Below, one piece after another: positions 48,956 through 60,395 of a DNA stretch of 64,000 nt. The notes below the pieces were generated by a model. It had not been told where the DNA came from. It searched no databases and saw nothing but the letters and a program-made list of their open reading frames with translations. The DNA lies in assembly GCA_013398275.1 (NCBI GenBank), contig VZSE01006618.1, positions 1,772,508-1,836,507 on the forward strand, in the 5' to 3' direction. This stretch comes from Promerops cafer. Lineage: Eukaryota > Chordata > Aves > Passeriformes > Nectariniidae. Within the stretch, counting starts at the first letter, position 1. Each line of letters opens with the position of its first letter. The translations under genes and the position numbers were made by a program.

Positions 48956-51900
48956 TGATCCATTGATACTGTTGATCTAAATGAGTGTTTCTAGGAGGAT
49001 GCTTTTTTTTTCTGGCTGGTACTCTGAAGCAGTAAAAGAAGGAAGCTGATAGTGATATGGTATTATATGAAGTCCTGACATTCAAACTCAGGGTCTCAAG
49101 CTCTTTAGCACAGTGCACATTTGATGAAATGATCTGCAAAATTAAGAGACACCAAATGACTCCATAGCTCTCTCATGATAGCATGAGAGCTGTGATAGAA
49201 CTTTTCATATGAGTTAAAATAAGTATTCTAGATTTCAGATCAGCTGAGTTAGTTTATTTCTGTGTTTTGTTGCTTAAAGTTGCTGTCTTTATTGTATTGA
49301 GAAGGTTACAAAAGCTTTTGTGCAGGATAACTAAATTTTCTTTAAATAATTACCTTTTTTACACCTGAAGGCAATTTGTTTGCAAAATATTCATATTTTT
49401 GGGTAACATGGAAACAACTTTTTTTTCTGTTATTGTGTGTAATCTTTTCTTTGAACAAAATATTTTCACTGTGATTTGTATGATGTTTTTCTTGTACATA
49501 CACATTTAAGTGTATGTTTTTACTCGGGGAACAGAGGTATGTTCCATTAAATTCACTGGTTGCACCATTAAAAAAACTAAAATACTGAAACAAAACCAAC
49601 CCATACACCTGTTTTATTTATTTATAACTTCTTGTGGGAAGCAAAACTTTAGCAATATGCTTTTTAAAAAAAATTTCTTTTTCCTTTTTTCTTTGCCAGT
49701 GACAGCCAGGAAGCTGGTGTTATACAGATTATCAAGTGGAAAAGGAAGTGCTCTATTATTGTTCTTGATACGCCCTCCACCTTTGTTTCTGATACTGTGT
49801 TTTATGTGGCTATTGACTCCTAATGAAGTTTGTAAGGATTTAGTTTTACATTTTTATGCCTCATGACCAGTGACTTTCTAAATCTTTTGAAAGAGATGGG
49901 AGGAAGAAATGGGAACTGCAATACAATAAAGTCAGAGTAATCTTCTATGCCTGATTTTTCTTGGGAAACCCCATTAAAAATAAGGCTTGAAATTTTGCTT
50001 GAGTAAAGAATGTCCAAAATAAGCGTAGAAGAAACCTAGACAGTGCCAATGGCATGAGAAATTACTCCAGGTATCTTTGATCTGGCTTCTCAAGCACTCA
50101 GAGTGCACACCAGAGGTTTGTGTAGTGTCATAGTAATGTTTTGTGTTTGATTATTTCATCCTTACTTAGTAACACTTCACAGCTCATCTGCATTTTTGAG
50201 AACTGCCCGGCCCTAAACTGCTGTTTTCACAGGATTATTTATTGAAAGTTTGTACTCTTGAATGTTATGTCATATTAACTTCAGACCGTGTTTTTTTCCT
50301 AAATGTTGGGTTAGGATTGTTTCTTCCTAAATGTGTAAATTTATACACGTATGAATTACATAAAAAATGTAATACATATAAATTTATATAAATTTATATG
50401 TATAGGATCTATGTATGAGAACTCCTTACCTATGTATAATCCACTCTCTCTTTTATGTTCCCTCTATAGCTATAGTGGTTAAGGGGGAGAATGCAAAATG
50501 TCATCTTAAATAAATTTTTAGTTTGTGTTTGGCCTCTAACATAAAAGTAGCAAAAATAGCATTGGTTTTCAAATTTTTAAAAATAAATGGGCTTCTCCTT
50601 TTCACCTTCCCCCCCCAGTAAAACTCCTGAATGTTGTTGTAATGCATGGGTGTAATGGACTTGTGTCAGTATAAAACATACATAAAAGCATTAGTATAAA
50701 ACAAACATATGGTAACTTTGTGGCTTTTCTTCAGATTTCTCAGATAGGTTTTGACCTTGAAACCCTTGGTGTTTTGACAAAAACAGTAGAGAAATCTAAT
50801 TTACTTGAAGCAGCCATTTCTGGTTTGTCAGGCTTGTTTTTTTCAAAATACAGTCTGGGGCCTGACCTTTCCAATATGTGTTGAAACATGAATATGTTGC
50901 TGCAAGTGTTAGTAGTTAATAAACATCAGCTTCTTCCTTATTTTAATATTGGAAGCATTGTTTTTAGAACATGTTCTTGGCACACTTAACCTCTGTATGT
51001 TTCCATACAAATGTCTGCAAATGCTGAGCGTGAAACTGTAACTTTGTTAGTTTTTGCTTACTGTGGGTTTAAATCCTTGAATAACTTACCTGCAGTTTTC
51101 TATGTTTGAGTATGGGTGTATGAGTACCCTCACTTGCATTCACAGAATGATGCTTGTTCTCAGAAGCAGCCTTTGGACATGTAGCAGGGTAAAGTTCTGA
51201 GGCAAGTTAGTTCTGAAGCAAGTTGCAGTAAAATAATACAGAGACTTGGAAGGAGTTTCAGAATTAGCTCACTATTTTTCAGACTACAGCATATTTACTT
51301 TTGGAGTATCTCTGCCCAGAAACTAGTAATCACACTAAACCTGATACCACAGTCTCCTGTCCAGATTCAGTTCTGCTGGGAAGATAGACTTAATGTTATT
51401 GTTGAAAAACGGGTAAGAATCCAGTGGGTAGCTTTGACCTGTACCGAAATTGCATACAGGAGAATAATACAACAAAAATTATCCTTCATAAAATCCTAAT
51501 CCCCACCCACAAACCTTTTCCGTAATATTCTGAACACTACTGCTTCTGCCAAGAGCTGATTGCTACTTTGATTTCCAGAAATGAGAAAAAGATGATGTTC
51601 AGTGTTAAAGAAGTTTCTGGTGCTGCTGCTTCTCTTCTGTAACATCAGCTGTGTATGTAGGGCAAGAGTACAAGATGCAAGAGCATCTTTAAACAAAAGA
51701 AAAAGACCAGATGCCTTTTCTGCCTAGGTGGCCTTTCTCAGAGCAAAGGCAGCTTTTGTGGTCGTGGAACAGAACTTGGCTTGTTCTGCTGTGCTTCCTG
51801 TCCCACAGATGTAGACTGGTAATGTTGGTTTCATGAAGGAATAATGTTGGGTTTTTCTTGTCTCACAAATAACTGTTAGGTTCCAAAGTAAAATCACAGA

Positions 51901-54314
51901 AGTAAGTCTTGTGCCCTCAGGATGGGGTTGTAAAAGTATGTATTCAACATAATTAGGTACCTAATTGGGTGCTTAAAGTTAAGTCATGTATATGCATGTG
52001 TAAGTAATAAATTATATTGGGAGTTTCTTTATTTGTCATAGTCTGTGCTCTGCTCCCTACAGATCAAATTATAGGCAGAATTTATTTTGCAGCTATTTGA
52101 AAATAATAATTAATTTCCAGTTAATTTCCTTCTTTTTGTTTGGTTTTGTTTGGGTGTATTTTTTTTTTTTGTTGTTGTTTTGTTTTTTGTTTTTTTTCCC
52201 GTGTGGGATTGACAAAGCTTAAAAATCTGTGAAAAATGCAAACCTGTGTGGAAAATACAAAAAGCATATACCAAAGGGGACTTGAAAGTAAGTAAGTTAT
52301 ATCTAGTGAAAGTTGTTATAATTAAACACCCTGAGGTCAGAAATCACTGGAAGCTCTTTTTTGTGTGCTTAAAAGAGGTAATGAACAGTGTAGCTCATGG
52401 GATTGAAGTCAACAGCTAACTGTTTTGAAACAGCTTGCTTTAGTAGATTTTCATGCCTTCATCTCTCTTCAGCAGAAAATGCCATAATGGGGAGAACTTT
52501 AACAACTTATCTTGTAAGTGAAACCAGCTGTTGGAGTGAACCAGCTATTGGGGAGAAACCAAGAAGTCACACTTTGTACACACACCTGTGTTTCTGATAA
52601 ATCTGATGATCAAAAAGAGAATGAACTTGGACTTAACAATCAGGGCACTGGCAAAAAACAACCTCCATGGTATCTGCTGCTTCTAGGTTGTTATTAAAAC
52701 AGAGAAATCTGTTTAAATTGCTCACATGCGAGAACATCTGGGAAAAAGATAAAGGGATTGCACTAGAGAGCAACCTCTGCAGTGAGGTTGTTTTCAGTTC
52801 ATTCACGATGAAGATCCCTTGGATAGCCCACTGAATAGTCAGGTTACTGAGTGCTTAATTTTAGGCCCAAAGCCTGGCCATTAATACAGCAGAATGTGCC
52901 AAATTTATGCAGCATTAGCAACAGGAAAATGCCAGTACTAGAAGGAAAAACAGCAGGCTACTGGAACAGTACACCAGAAGAGTGTATCAGAATAATTTCC
53001 AGCTTGTCATTAGGCTGATTTATTGTCTGTGAGCCTTTTAGTCTAAATATTTAACATTAGTTTTCCTGGTGCTTATTTGAGAAGTACCAATTCCTTGTCT
53101 TGCATTAACATTCTGCCCATACTCACTTTTTATTTAGACTGGTGTTGGGTAACCTTTAACTGTATATCCTGTGGAGAAGGGAATAGCCTCTGTTTCTCAG
53201 TAGCTGGGGCTTGAAGTACAGGTTTTAAATTAGCACAGCCGGTCAACTGATAAAGAGGAGCTTATCAGCTCTTACTCCCTTTTTATAATGCTGCCATTTA
53301 CTATTAAGTGCTAACATTTGATTGGGGAACAGTTGTACTGGTGTGGATCACTGTAACATTACTTAGTGCACCTGTCTGGGTGTGTGCTTTTGCGAGCCAG
53401 CAAATTCATTCTCAGTCAGGCTCGTCATGAATTTAATCTGAACTTGTCTTCAGAATTCACTTCTTTGAATCATATCTGCTGCAGTGATTCATTGCTTACT
53501 GTCTCTCCTGTATGGTCAACATATGAACTGTTAACAATAAAGGTCACAAGGAGGGTGCGGGAAATTCTGCTGCAAGTCCCTCTCACTGCTGAAAATATTG
53601 ACTTTGTATTTTTTAAGCATATAGCATATATTTTGTTTGCAGAGATGGTGTGATTTTAATTGATAAATACGGATGGTAGTTTCACTGTTAAGAAAATTCT
53701 TCATTTTTCTGAGTAGTTGAATAACATATTCAAGGAGCTAGAGTGACGTCTATCCATGCATGTGCACGTGAATGTGTGTTTTTCTGGAGTGACAGTTCTA
53801 CATGTCTGCTACATATTTCAGCATAGATGGAATTATAAAAAATTAAAATACAGCATATCTGGGATTTTATGTGTGTATACTTCTAAAATGTTATATTCTA
53901 ATCAATTTTTATAAATAGTATATAAATTGTAAATATTGTGTGTTCTATTATAGCTCATCATATTGTTGAAACTAACTTGTTAGGAAAGCAATAACAGACT
54001 TGTATAATAAGGGTATGGATTCTAGTACACTGCTCATCCTGAAGATGACAGAAGAATTTTTAGAGTGCTTTCACCTGAACCAAACCACAGGAAGTGTCTG
54101 AACACTGTTCTCAAAATGCTGTTTTAATGAAAGCCTTGCCTCTTTATTTTTAGAAGGGAAAGGAGTTTCAAACGTGAAATTACATGAGGTTTAATACAAT
54201 GTGGTTAGGGGAAGTTCTTAGGGAATGCGATATATGTTTGTGCAATGTATTTATACCTTCTTTTACAAACTACTGATTGTTTTTATTGTTCTCTCACTCC
54301 CTTTTGCCATGTAG

Positions 54315-54405
54315 CCGTCCTCAGAAGGTGTGTTTGTGTCCTTTCCTGCCTGTACATCCGCTAAAGGTCTCCACCTGCTTGTATATAATTCAGCATCCAG
54401 CAGAG
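54315..54405 (+). CDS. DTWD2: DTWD2 exon 2 (tRNA acp3U transferase, start of DTW domain)
   Basis: This 91-bp coding exon has a pyrimidine-rich acceptor (CACTCCCTTTTGCCATGTAG) and a strong donor (GAG/GTGAGTAAGG). The first base completes a codon begun in exon 1. The remaining 30 codons read [17 protein letters not shown] and then [11 protein letters not shown]. This is the signature opening of the vertebrate DTWD2 DTW/TDD domain: the second Cys-x-Cys of the N-terminal cysteine cluster, followed by the first beta strand and the QHP.E motif. DTWD2 transfers the 3-amino-3-carboxypropyl group of S-adenosylmethionine to uridines 20a/20b of the tRNA D-loop. The first cysteine pair would be encoded by the missing exon 1. 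The exon ends in phase 0, matching the next exon. An alternative frame is also open, but only this one continues the domain. Confidence 0.95.
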
Positions 54406-54496
54406 GTGAGTAAGGCTGTGGTAACTGTGGGACTTGAGCTCCAATCCTAATGCAGCAAATGGTAGGCAGGAGGAAACAGCTGCGCTGTCAACCTAT

Positions 54497-55061
54497 TGTC
54501 ATTCTTTGACCCCAGCCATCAGCTGAGTACCACGCAGTACCACAGTACTTGTCCCTCTGCCAGACGGGATGGGGATGAGAAGCAGAGGGAGAAAAGGTAA
54601 AACTTTCTGTGAGAGAGATAAGAACAGTTTAATAAATTAAACGAAGTGAAATACAGTAGTAGTAGTAGTGCTACTACTATTAATAGTAATAATAATAATA
54701 GCAAGTGATGCATGATACAGTGCTCACCACCCGCTGGTGCCCAACCCATTCCTGAGCAGCAATTGGCAGGTCCTGACCATCCCCAGTTTAAATACTGGGC
54801 ATGATGTTCTGTGCTGTGAAATATCCATGTTTAGTCAGCTCGAGTCATCTGACCTGGACATGCTCCCTCAAGATTCCTTGTGCAGCTCCTCACTGGCAGA
54901 ATCTGAGACACTTAAGAATTCCTTGGCTTAAGTAAACACTACTTAATGCACTGATGTTTTCATTGTTGTTATCAACATTGTTCTCATCCTGGATCCAAAA
55001 CACAGTATTATATCAGCTACTGGGAAAAAAATTAATTATATCCCAGGCAAAACCAGGGCCA
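54497..55061 (-). mobile_element. Avian ERVL-type solo LTR
   Basis: This is a nearly complete LTR, 565 bp, reversed. The left end (TGTCATTCTTTGACCCCAGC) is the LTR 3' terminus. The right end (CCCAGGCAAAACCAGGGCCA, 55061) is the 5' terminus. Between them are the recognisable family phrases 'aagaacagtttaataaattaaac' (reversed poly(A) signal zone), an AGT/AAT trinucleotide stretch (54656-54702), 'gctcaccacccgctggtgcccaaccc', 'tttaaatactgggcatga' and 'taaacactacttaatgcactgatgttttc'. There is no clear target-site duplication. No internal genes remain. It begins only 91 bp past the exon 2 donor and is antisense to DTWD2. Confidence 0.85.
54656..54702. repeat. AGT/ACT/AAT trinucleotide stretch inside LTR
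   Basis: A run of AGT units is followed by GCTACTACTATT and then AAT units. The AGT and ACT parts are complementary, so the stretch can fold on itself. Such trinucleotide runs are a known feature of this LTR family and probably vary in length between individuals. Confidence 0.85.
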
Positions 55062-55317
55062 TCATATAATGATCCTTCCTTTTAAACTTCATGACTGAAT
55101 GCCAGTTCATCTGAGTTGCTATATTTGTTGTTCAGTTCTGAATTATTGCATCTTCTGAAATCACACCTTATTTCTGTAATTCCATGCATGCAAGACATCT
55201 CAACTGTATAGTCTTACTAGAACTGAAATTTACTTGCCTTTGTACAAATTGTAAGAATGAAATAACATTATTATTAAATAACATATCATAAAGGCACATG
55301 GTGGGATATATTTGTGG

Positions 55318-55396
55318 GATATCCTGTGCAAGGACAGGAGTTGGACTCGATGATCCTCAGGGGTCCTTTCCAACTCAGCGTATTCTGTGATTCTAG
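55318..55396 (+). mobile_element. CR1 LINE fragment (extreme 3' end)
   Basis: The last 80 bp of a CR1 lie in the forward orientation: GGACAGGAGTTGGACTCGAT, then 'gatcctcaggggtcctttccaactc' and the terminal ATTCTGTGATTCT octamer-like repeats. It is low in divergence, and so relatively young, and heavily 5'-truncated. Confidence 0.93.
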
Positions 55397-57849
55397 GAAC
55401 ACCATGTCTTACAGAGGTGCTTAGAGTTGATCCATGGAGAAATGTATTTTGATTACAGCGGTGATCTTTTATTGATGTTAGTGTTCTTTTAAAAATATGA
55501 ATTAAGCTATTCGTCTTAGTGATGACCTTAGCTATTTCCCCAATGAAAAATACAGTTCAGCTTCAGAAGAGTATGTTTTGGTTTACCACTAGGAGAACAT
55601 ACATTGATGTTTTTCTCTTTGGTTGACAGTAGCTTATGGAGGTGGATCATAAGGCGTTTAGAAATTGTACCACAGTTACACGGATCTAGGTAGGTGGGGG
55701 GTCTGCAAATTAGACTGTGGAGTTCATAAAACTGTACTCTCAAGGTCCAGCTGTTTTCTTGACATTACACAGTTGCTCAGTCAATATGCAAAGAGTAATT
55801 TCCTGAAGGAATTTAGGCAGAATACAAAAAAATCCAATTTAAAAAAAGTGTTCTCTCAGAGGGAAATAAAACAGAAGCCATGACATATTTGGACCCTAAA
55901 TGGGAAAACTGATTTTTAATGGACTGTGTATAATAGAAATACTCTTCCATGTTACTTCTTATTTCAAAAGTACTTAAATAAATGCTGAAGTCACTTGCTC
56001 TGAAAAAGAAGTTTAAAAATATGCCAGAGATATTGAATTGGCATTTTAATTGTGTTGAATTTCCTATTCATGGTGGAGGGTATTACAAAAAGTTTGCAGA
56101 TTTTTCTGGATTTAATACACCATTCCGCTGTCTGTCTGGAAGGCTATCTACAATTTTTTATTATTTAGCAATCACAACAGCTGTCTGTTACAATTTCCAT
56201 TACTCTATATTACATAAAGATAATTCATACAATAAACTATCATTGGAAGACCACTGTGGTAACTGTCCAACTATATGAGGGCCCTTGGCTTATCAGAGAC
56301 AAGTCCTATTAAATGGTGGGAAGCTAAGAACATCATACAATCATCTTTGGAAGTGGTCACAGGTGGTGCTTTTGATTGCATAACTGCAGAGGCATACATG
56401 ACAAAAGGTAAGTTCCCTTTGCTTGTAGCTGCTTGTAGTCAAAACACAATCAGTCTTGAAGGCAGATGAGCCTTCTGGACTGGATCTCATCCTTCAGTCT
56501 GCCATTGCATTACAGATATGCTCTAACAGCCTGTTTCAAAAATATCCCATTAAACTAACCAGGTAGAGAATATCTTTCCCCTGCTGCACATCAGTCCTAA
56601 CTGTCACCCCCCATGTGCTTCATTATTGGCTTTGGAAGTCTGCAATGCATAGGAATAAGCCTTCAACTATGGTCAAATGATGCTATTGAGACTGGTATTG
56701 AGGCAAGATAGTAAAAGTAGAAAGTCAGGAAACACATTTCCTGTGTACTGATTAATGTCTTCACATTCACACTATCCAGAGGCCAAGCTGCCAGATAGAC
56801 CTGTGCATGTATCAGGTATTGTGAAAGGGAGAGGCATCACTTACTGTAGCACAGCGGATCACATGTGAGAAATCATACTGTCAAACTTCCATTTTGCATA
56901 ATAGCTACATGAATTATTTAGATTTTTATTTGTGAAGGAATCCAAGGATAATACAGTATTCCATGTTAGGGTGTAAATATTTGTGTTCAGATCAATGTTA
57001 TTGTACCATTGCTCATCATGAGAATAATTTAAAAATTAAAAATACAGAAACCCAGCATTAGGACTAGTGTAAAAGTGATGCAATTATTTGTTCAGTCTGA
57101 TTTTTTTTCTTCTTTGCAAATAGGTAAATATATATATATAAGTAAATAAAATAATTTTGTCATTTTTCCATTTTCATGCCTGCTGTTATGATCCATGTGT
57201 CCATGGCATAGCTAGATGTACAAACCCCCTTTTTTCTTATCTTTGCCTTTGATTATTTTTGAAATGATTGGAAATAGAGGTAGGCCATTATGTACTTTTC
57301 AAAACCTGAGTGATGTGTGTAACTCAGGGCAAAACCCCGGAGCATATCACAGGATATCTATTTAAGTTTCTTGTTCCCTGCCTTTCCATGTTAACCATCT
57401 GAAAAGAAAATTTAGACTGGGTGTATTTAATGATTTTGTATATTGATCTAATGCCAGTAATTAGCTTTTGCTCGTTATAATACCTCTTCCATATAGTATT
57501 TCTTAGTGAACAGTAAAAACTGTGAGGGGGAAATTCTTTCTGCTTGCCCTAAAAATTCATAAGCAAACACAAAGGAAATATATACCCACTGGCTTTAATA
57601 AATATTTGTATTAGTTTGACCTGTCGTTTCACTGTAGATGGATAATGCTCTGGTAACCAAAATTACCACAAATTCCCAGAAGACAAAAAGAAACAGTGCA
57701 AAAGTAAATTGCCTTGATTCTGGCAGGAACTTAGCTTTTCACGCTGCAGCTCTCAGAGATCTGTGCCTCCAGTGTTTGGACTACTGCTCAGCAGCGCTCA
57801 CACAGCATCAGGGCTGTGTCTCCAAGTCTACCTTCTACCTTGTCTTGCC

Positions 57850-58216
57850 AGTAGCCTGGGGGGAGGCAAGAGATTGGAGGGCATGTAGCCAGAACAGCTA
57901 AGCCTGGTTGACTAGGGGGGTATTCCACACCATATGACAGCACAGTAAGAGCTGGGGGAGGTGGGTGGCGAATGGCATCTCTCATTGAGGCTTGTGTAGG
58001 AACTGCTACACATGCTGAAGCCCTATTGCCCAGGAAGTGGCTGCACTCTGCCAGCTGATATGAAATGGAGAATAAAATATATTTATTTTCTTTTGCTTCT
58101 GCCTGTGGCCTTTTCAACCCACAAGTTCATTTACAGGTTATTTCCCACCCCCATTCTGCTGAGAAGGGAGTGTGGCTGGTGGGCACCAAGAGGCCTACCC
58201 AGATCAGCCCACCACG
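57850..58216 (+). mobile_element. Degraded avian ERVL-type LTR, 5'-truncated
   Basis: This copy belongs to the same LTR family as the one at 54497-55061 but lies in the + orientation. Shared phrases are 'tattccacaccatatgaca' (57921 onwards), 'agagctgggggaggtgg', 'gagaataaaatatatttattttc', 'ttcaacccacaagttcatttacag', and the closing 'agggagtgtggctggtgggcacc ... gcccaccac'. The first few hundred bases of the LTR are missing or too diverged to see, so the left limit is approximate. Two frames of about 90-110 codons over it are chance openings. Confidence 0.75.
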
Positions 58217-60300
58217 TAAATCCTTTAGTCCTATTTAGGTCTATGTACTTCAGTGGTCAAATAATGAATAAACAAAGAGTCACAAATGACTACTAGAACA
58301 CTGAGAAGAACAGAGGAGAGTAACTTCTGACTTTGAAACCAGTAAACAGAAAACTGCTGGCATGATAACATTGCATATAGACCGGATAAATACAAATTTT
58401 TTACTGAGGAAAATTATAAACAAATGAAACCTTTTTTAATGTTAGTTTGACTCAGCTCTTCTTAAGTTTCTGTTCTCAATTCCTTTCTGCTTTTCATTTG
58501 ATATTTTAGCTTCGTATTTAACTTCCATTGTTTTTTGATTGGAAAATTCAATTTCCTATGTTGGTAAGAGAATGTATTTCGTTGATAGGAAAGGTAATTC
58601 TCAAGTAGGGATATGACATTGGATGGAGCAGTTGAATAACTTTCTCCTGACTAATAACAGCTCTTTTGGTTTTGCTTATCAGAGACAAATAGTTGATTTT
58701 CTTCCAGTTCTTTATTACCACTTCTTAAATTTTTGTGAAGAAGGGAGGCCTCTGACTAGTGAATTGGAATGTTAGTTAATTATGATAAAATAAAGACAAA
58801 TAATACTGTACTACTGTTGATGGCTTGTTCTGCTTTGCTGAGATAGAAGAAATTGATGGCAGTTTGAATGATATTTCTCCCTCCCATTGCTGGCACTTCA
58901 CTCCCAAGTTACTTTGATCATCGTCTTGTCCCCAGGAGACATCATGCTGCTGCTGCCATGAAAAATGGTGGTGGATGTAGCAGAACGTGATTTGCAGAGG
59001 ATCAGTAAATAAGGTTCAGAAAAAGCAAAATTAATAAAAGTTTGAGGCAACAGTTATAAGTTTTCTGAAAACTATTTTAACAGTACTTTGGTAGCAAGAC
59101 AACATGAGAGTGCAGACAGCTGCACATTGATATTTGTGGAAGTAATGTATGCCCAGAATGAGTTAATCAAGGCCTCACATGTTCACAAATACTGTGTTGT
59201 TGAGATATGGCTCTTGAATCAAAAGGCAAACCAAACCCTGCCCCCCTACCCCTGGGTTTCATTAATTAATCCCTTGGTTTGGAGACTGATGTTTGGATGT
59301 TCATTGTCTGAACCATCAGACATTGAGGTTGGGAATATTGTAAGAACTACTTTATTTTACTGGGTTTAAGGCTTTCATGATCCTTACCTGACATCTAGTG
59401 TCTTACCTCCTGCTAGATTCAGCTAATAACCTTCCTTTGTTCACCTTACGACAAATAAAGAAATTGAAACTTCCATTTTTGGTGTTGGCTTGCAGTCTTC
59501 ACTAAGTGCAATATAGAACTATGCTTCTGCTTCCTTAATGGGAAAACAAAATTTGACATCCCACAAACTGAAGCTGAAATTATACTAATTATTGTCTAGA
59601 CAAAAGTTCATTGCCAGCTCTGCCAAATGAAGCACAGAAATATATTGCTCTGTTTGAGGAGTAGATAGTTCAGCTTCAGCTGTCATTACTTCCTTCTTCC
59701 TCCATTTTCTGAAGTCCTGCTTCAACACAGCTCTCCTTAATGCTTTTTGAGAAATGAAGAGCTCCTGCTCTCCACCCAGGCGTGGTGGTCACCTTCCTCA
59801 TCTGAGGGACAAAGATGTATACAGATGTCATCGTCCAAGTTACTCTAAAATGAAGTGACAGCAGAATGTTTGCATTTCACACTCTCTGTTCTCATGCAAC
59901 CTGTGCTTTTTTTTTTTAAGCATCTCTTTGTGGAAATTGAGCCCTACCCTAGCTTTTTACTGATCCTGATACTATTACATCAATGCTAATGCTTTTTTTT
60001 GCCCACTGTTTATTAGTCTGTGATTTTCTCTGAAGCTTTGTTACTGTTTTTTATACTGATAGCCTAGTTCAAATTTATGATGATGATGGTATATTAGATG
60101 AGACTAAGTTCAACACTGTCAGTCAAAACAATACAATTTGAAGCATCAAGATCGGGGGGTTTTTTCTGAAGTTTTTTTGTCCTGTTACCTGCTGAAATTT
60201 TTTCTCAGTAGTCAAGAGAATTTGATAGAAAATGAAAACATTAACAATTCATAGAAGCCTTTCTTGATTTTATTCAAAAGTAACTTTTCTTTCTTTACAG

Positions 60301-60395
60301 GAAAGTCGAGTGTTAAGAACGGTACCTTTGCTAGCAGCTTGTCTTCCTCCAGACAAATGTAAAATTTTGGTTGGTCGACGTTTTAACGAAGACAG
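60301..60395 (+). CDS. DTWD2: DTWD2 exon 3 (DTW domain, continued)
   Basis: This 95-bp exon has a textbook acceptor (TTTCTTTCTTTACAG) and a donor GACAG/GTGAGCTG. It reads, in phase with exon 2, [20 protein letters not shown] and then [11 protein letters not shown], ending two bases into the next codon (AG-). The [12 protein letters not shown] segment and the GRRF motif are diagnostic of DTWD2 (as opposed to DTWD1) and lie in the conserved half of the domain that shapes the S-adenosylmethionine pocket. The other two frames contain stops. The DTW motif itself (Asp-Gly-Thr-Trp in DTWD2) is expected in the next exon, which I could not find before 64000. Confidence 0.95.

Larger units (their letters stand above)
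30646..54314 (+). other. DTWD2: DTWD2 intron 1
   Basis: This interval of about 23.7 kb between the gapped first exon and exon 2 is non-coding as far as I can see. It holds a perfect 14-bp hairpin (31136-31168), a 56-T run (32044-32099), a long CR1 (34624-36420) and a long LTR (36430-37238). It also holds T runs at 39176-39198 and 47453-47474, a T-rich area around 40100-41240, a perfect 26-bp palindrome (48016-48075) and a CR1 fragment (48726-48955). In 37.3-47.8 kb and 49.0-54.3 kb I recognise nothing beyond simple sequence. GC-richer sequence near 42900-43280 has open frames on both strands but no domain. Confidence 0.6.
54406..60300 (+). other. DTWD2: DTWD2 intron 2
   Basis: This 5.9-kb intron starts GTGAGTAAGG and ends TTTCTTTCTTTACAG. 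It contains an LTR on the minus strand (54497-55061), a short CR1 (55318-55396) and a second LTR of the same family on the + strand (57850-58216). Between and after these, the sequence is AT-rich and unassigned. Frames of 60-98 codons at 55982-56469 and 59088-59369 show no domain. From 58217 to 60300 I see nothing besides simple T runs. Confidence 0.85.
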
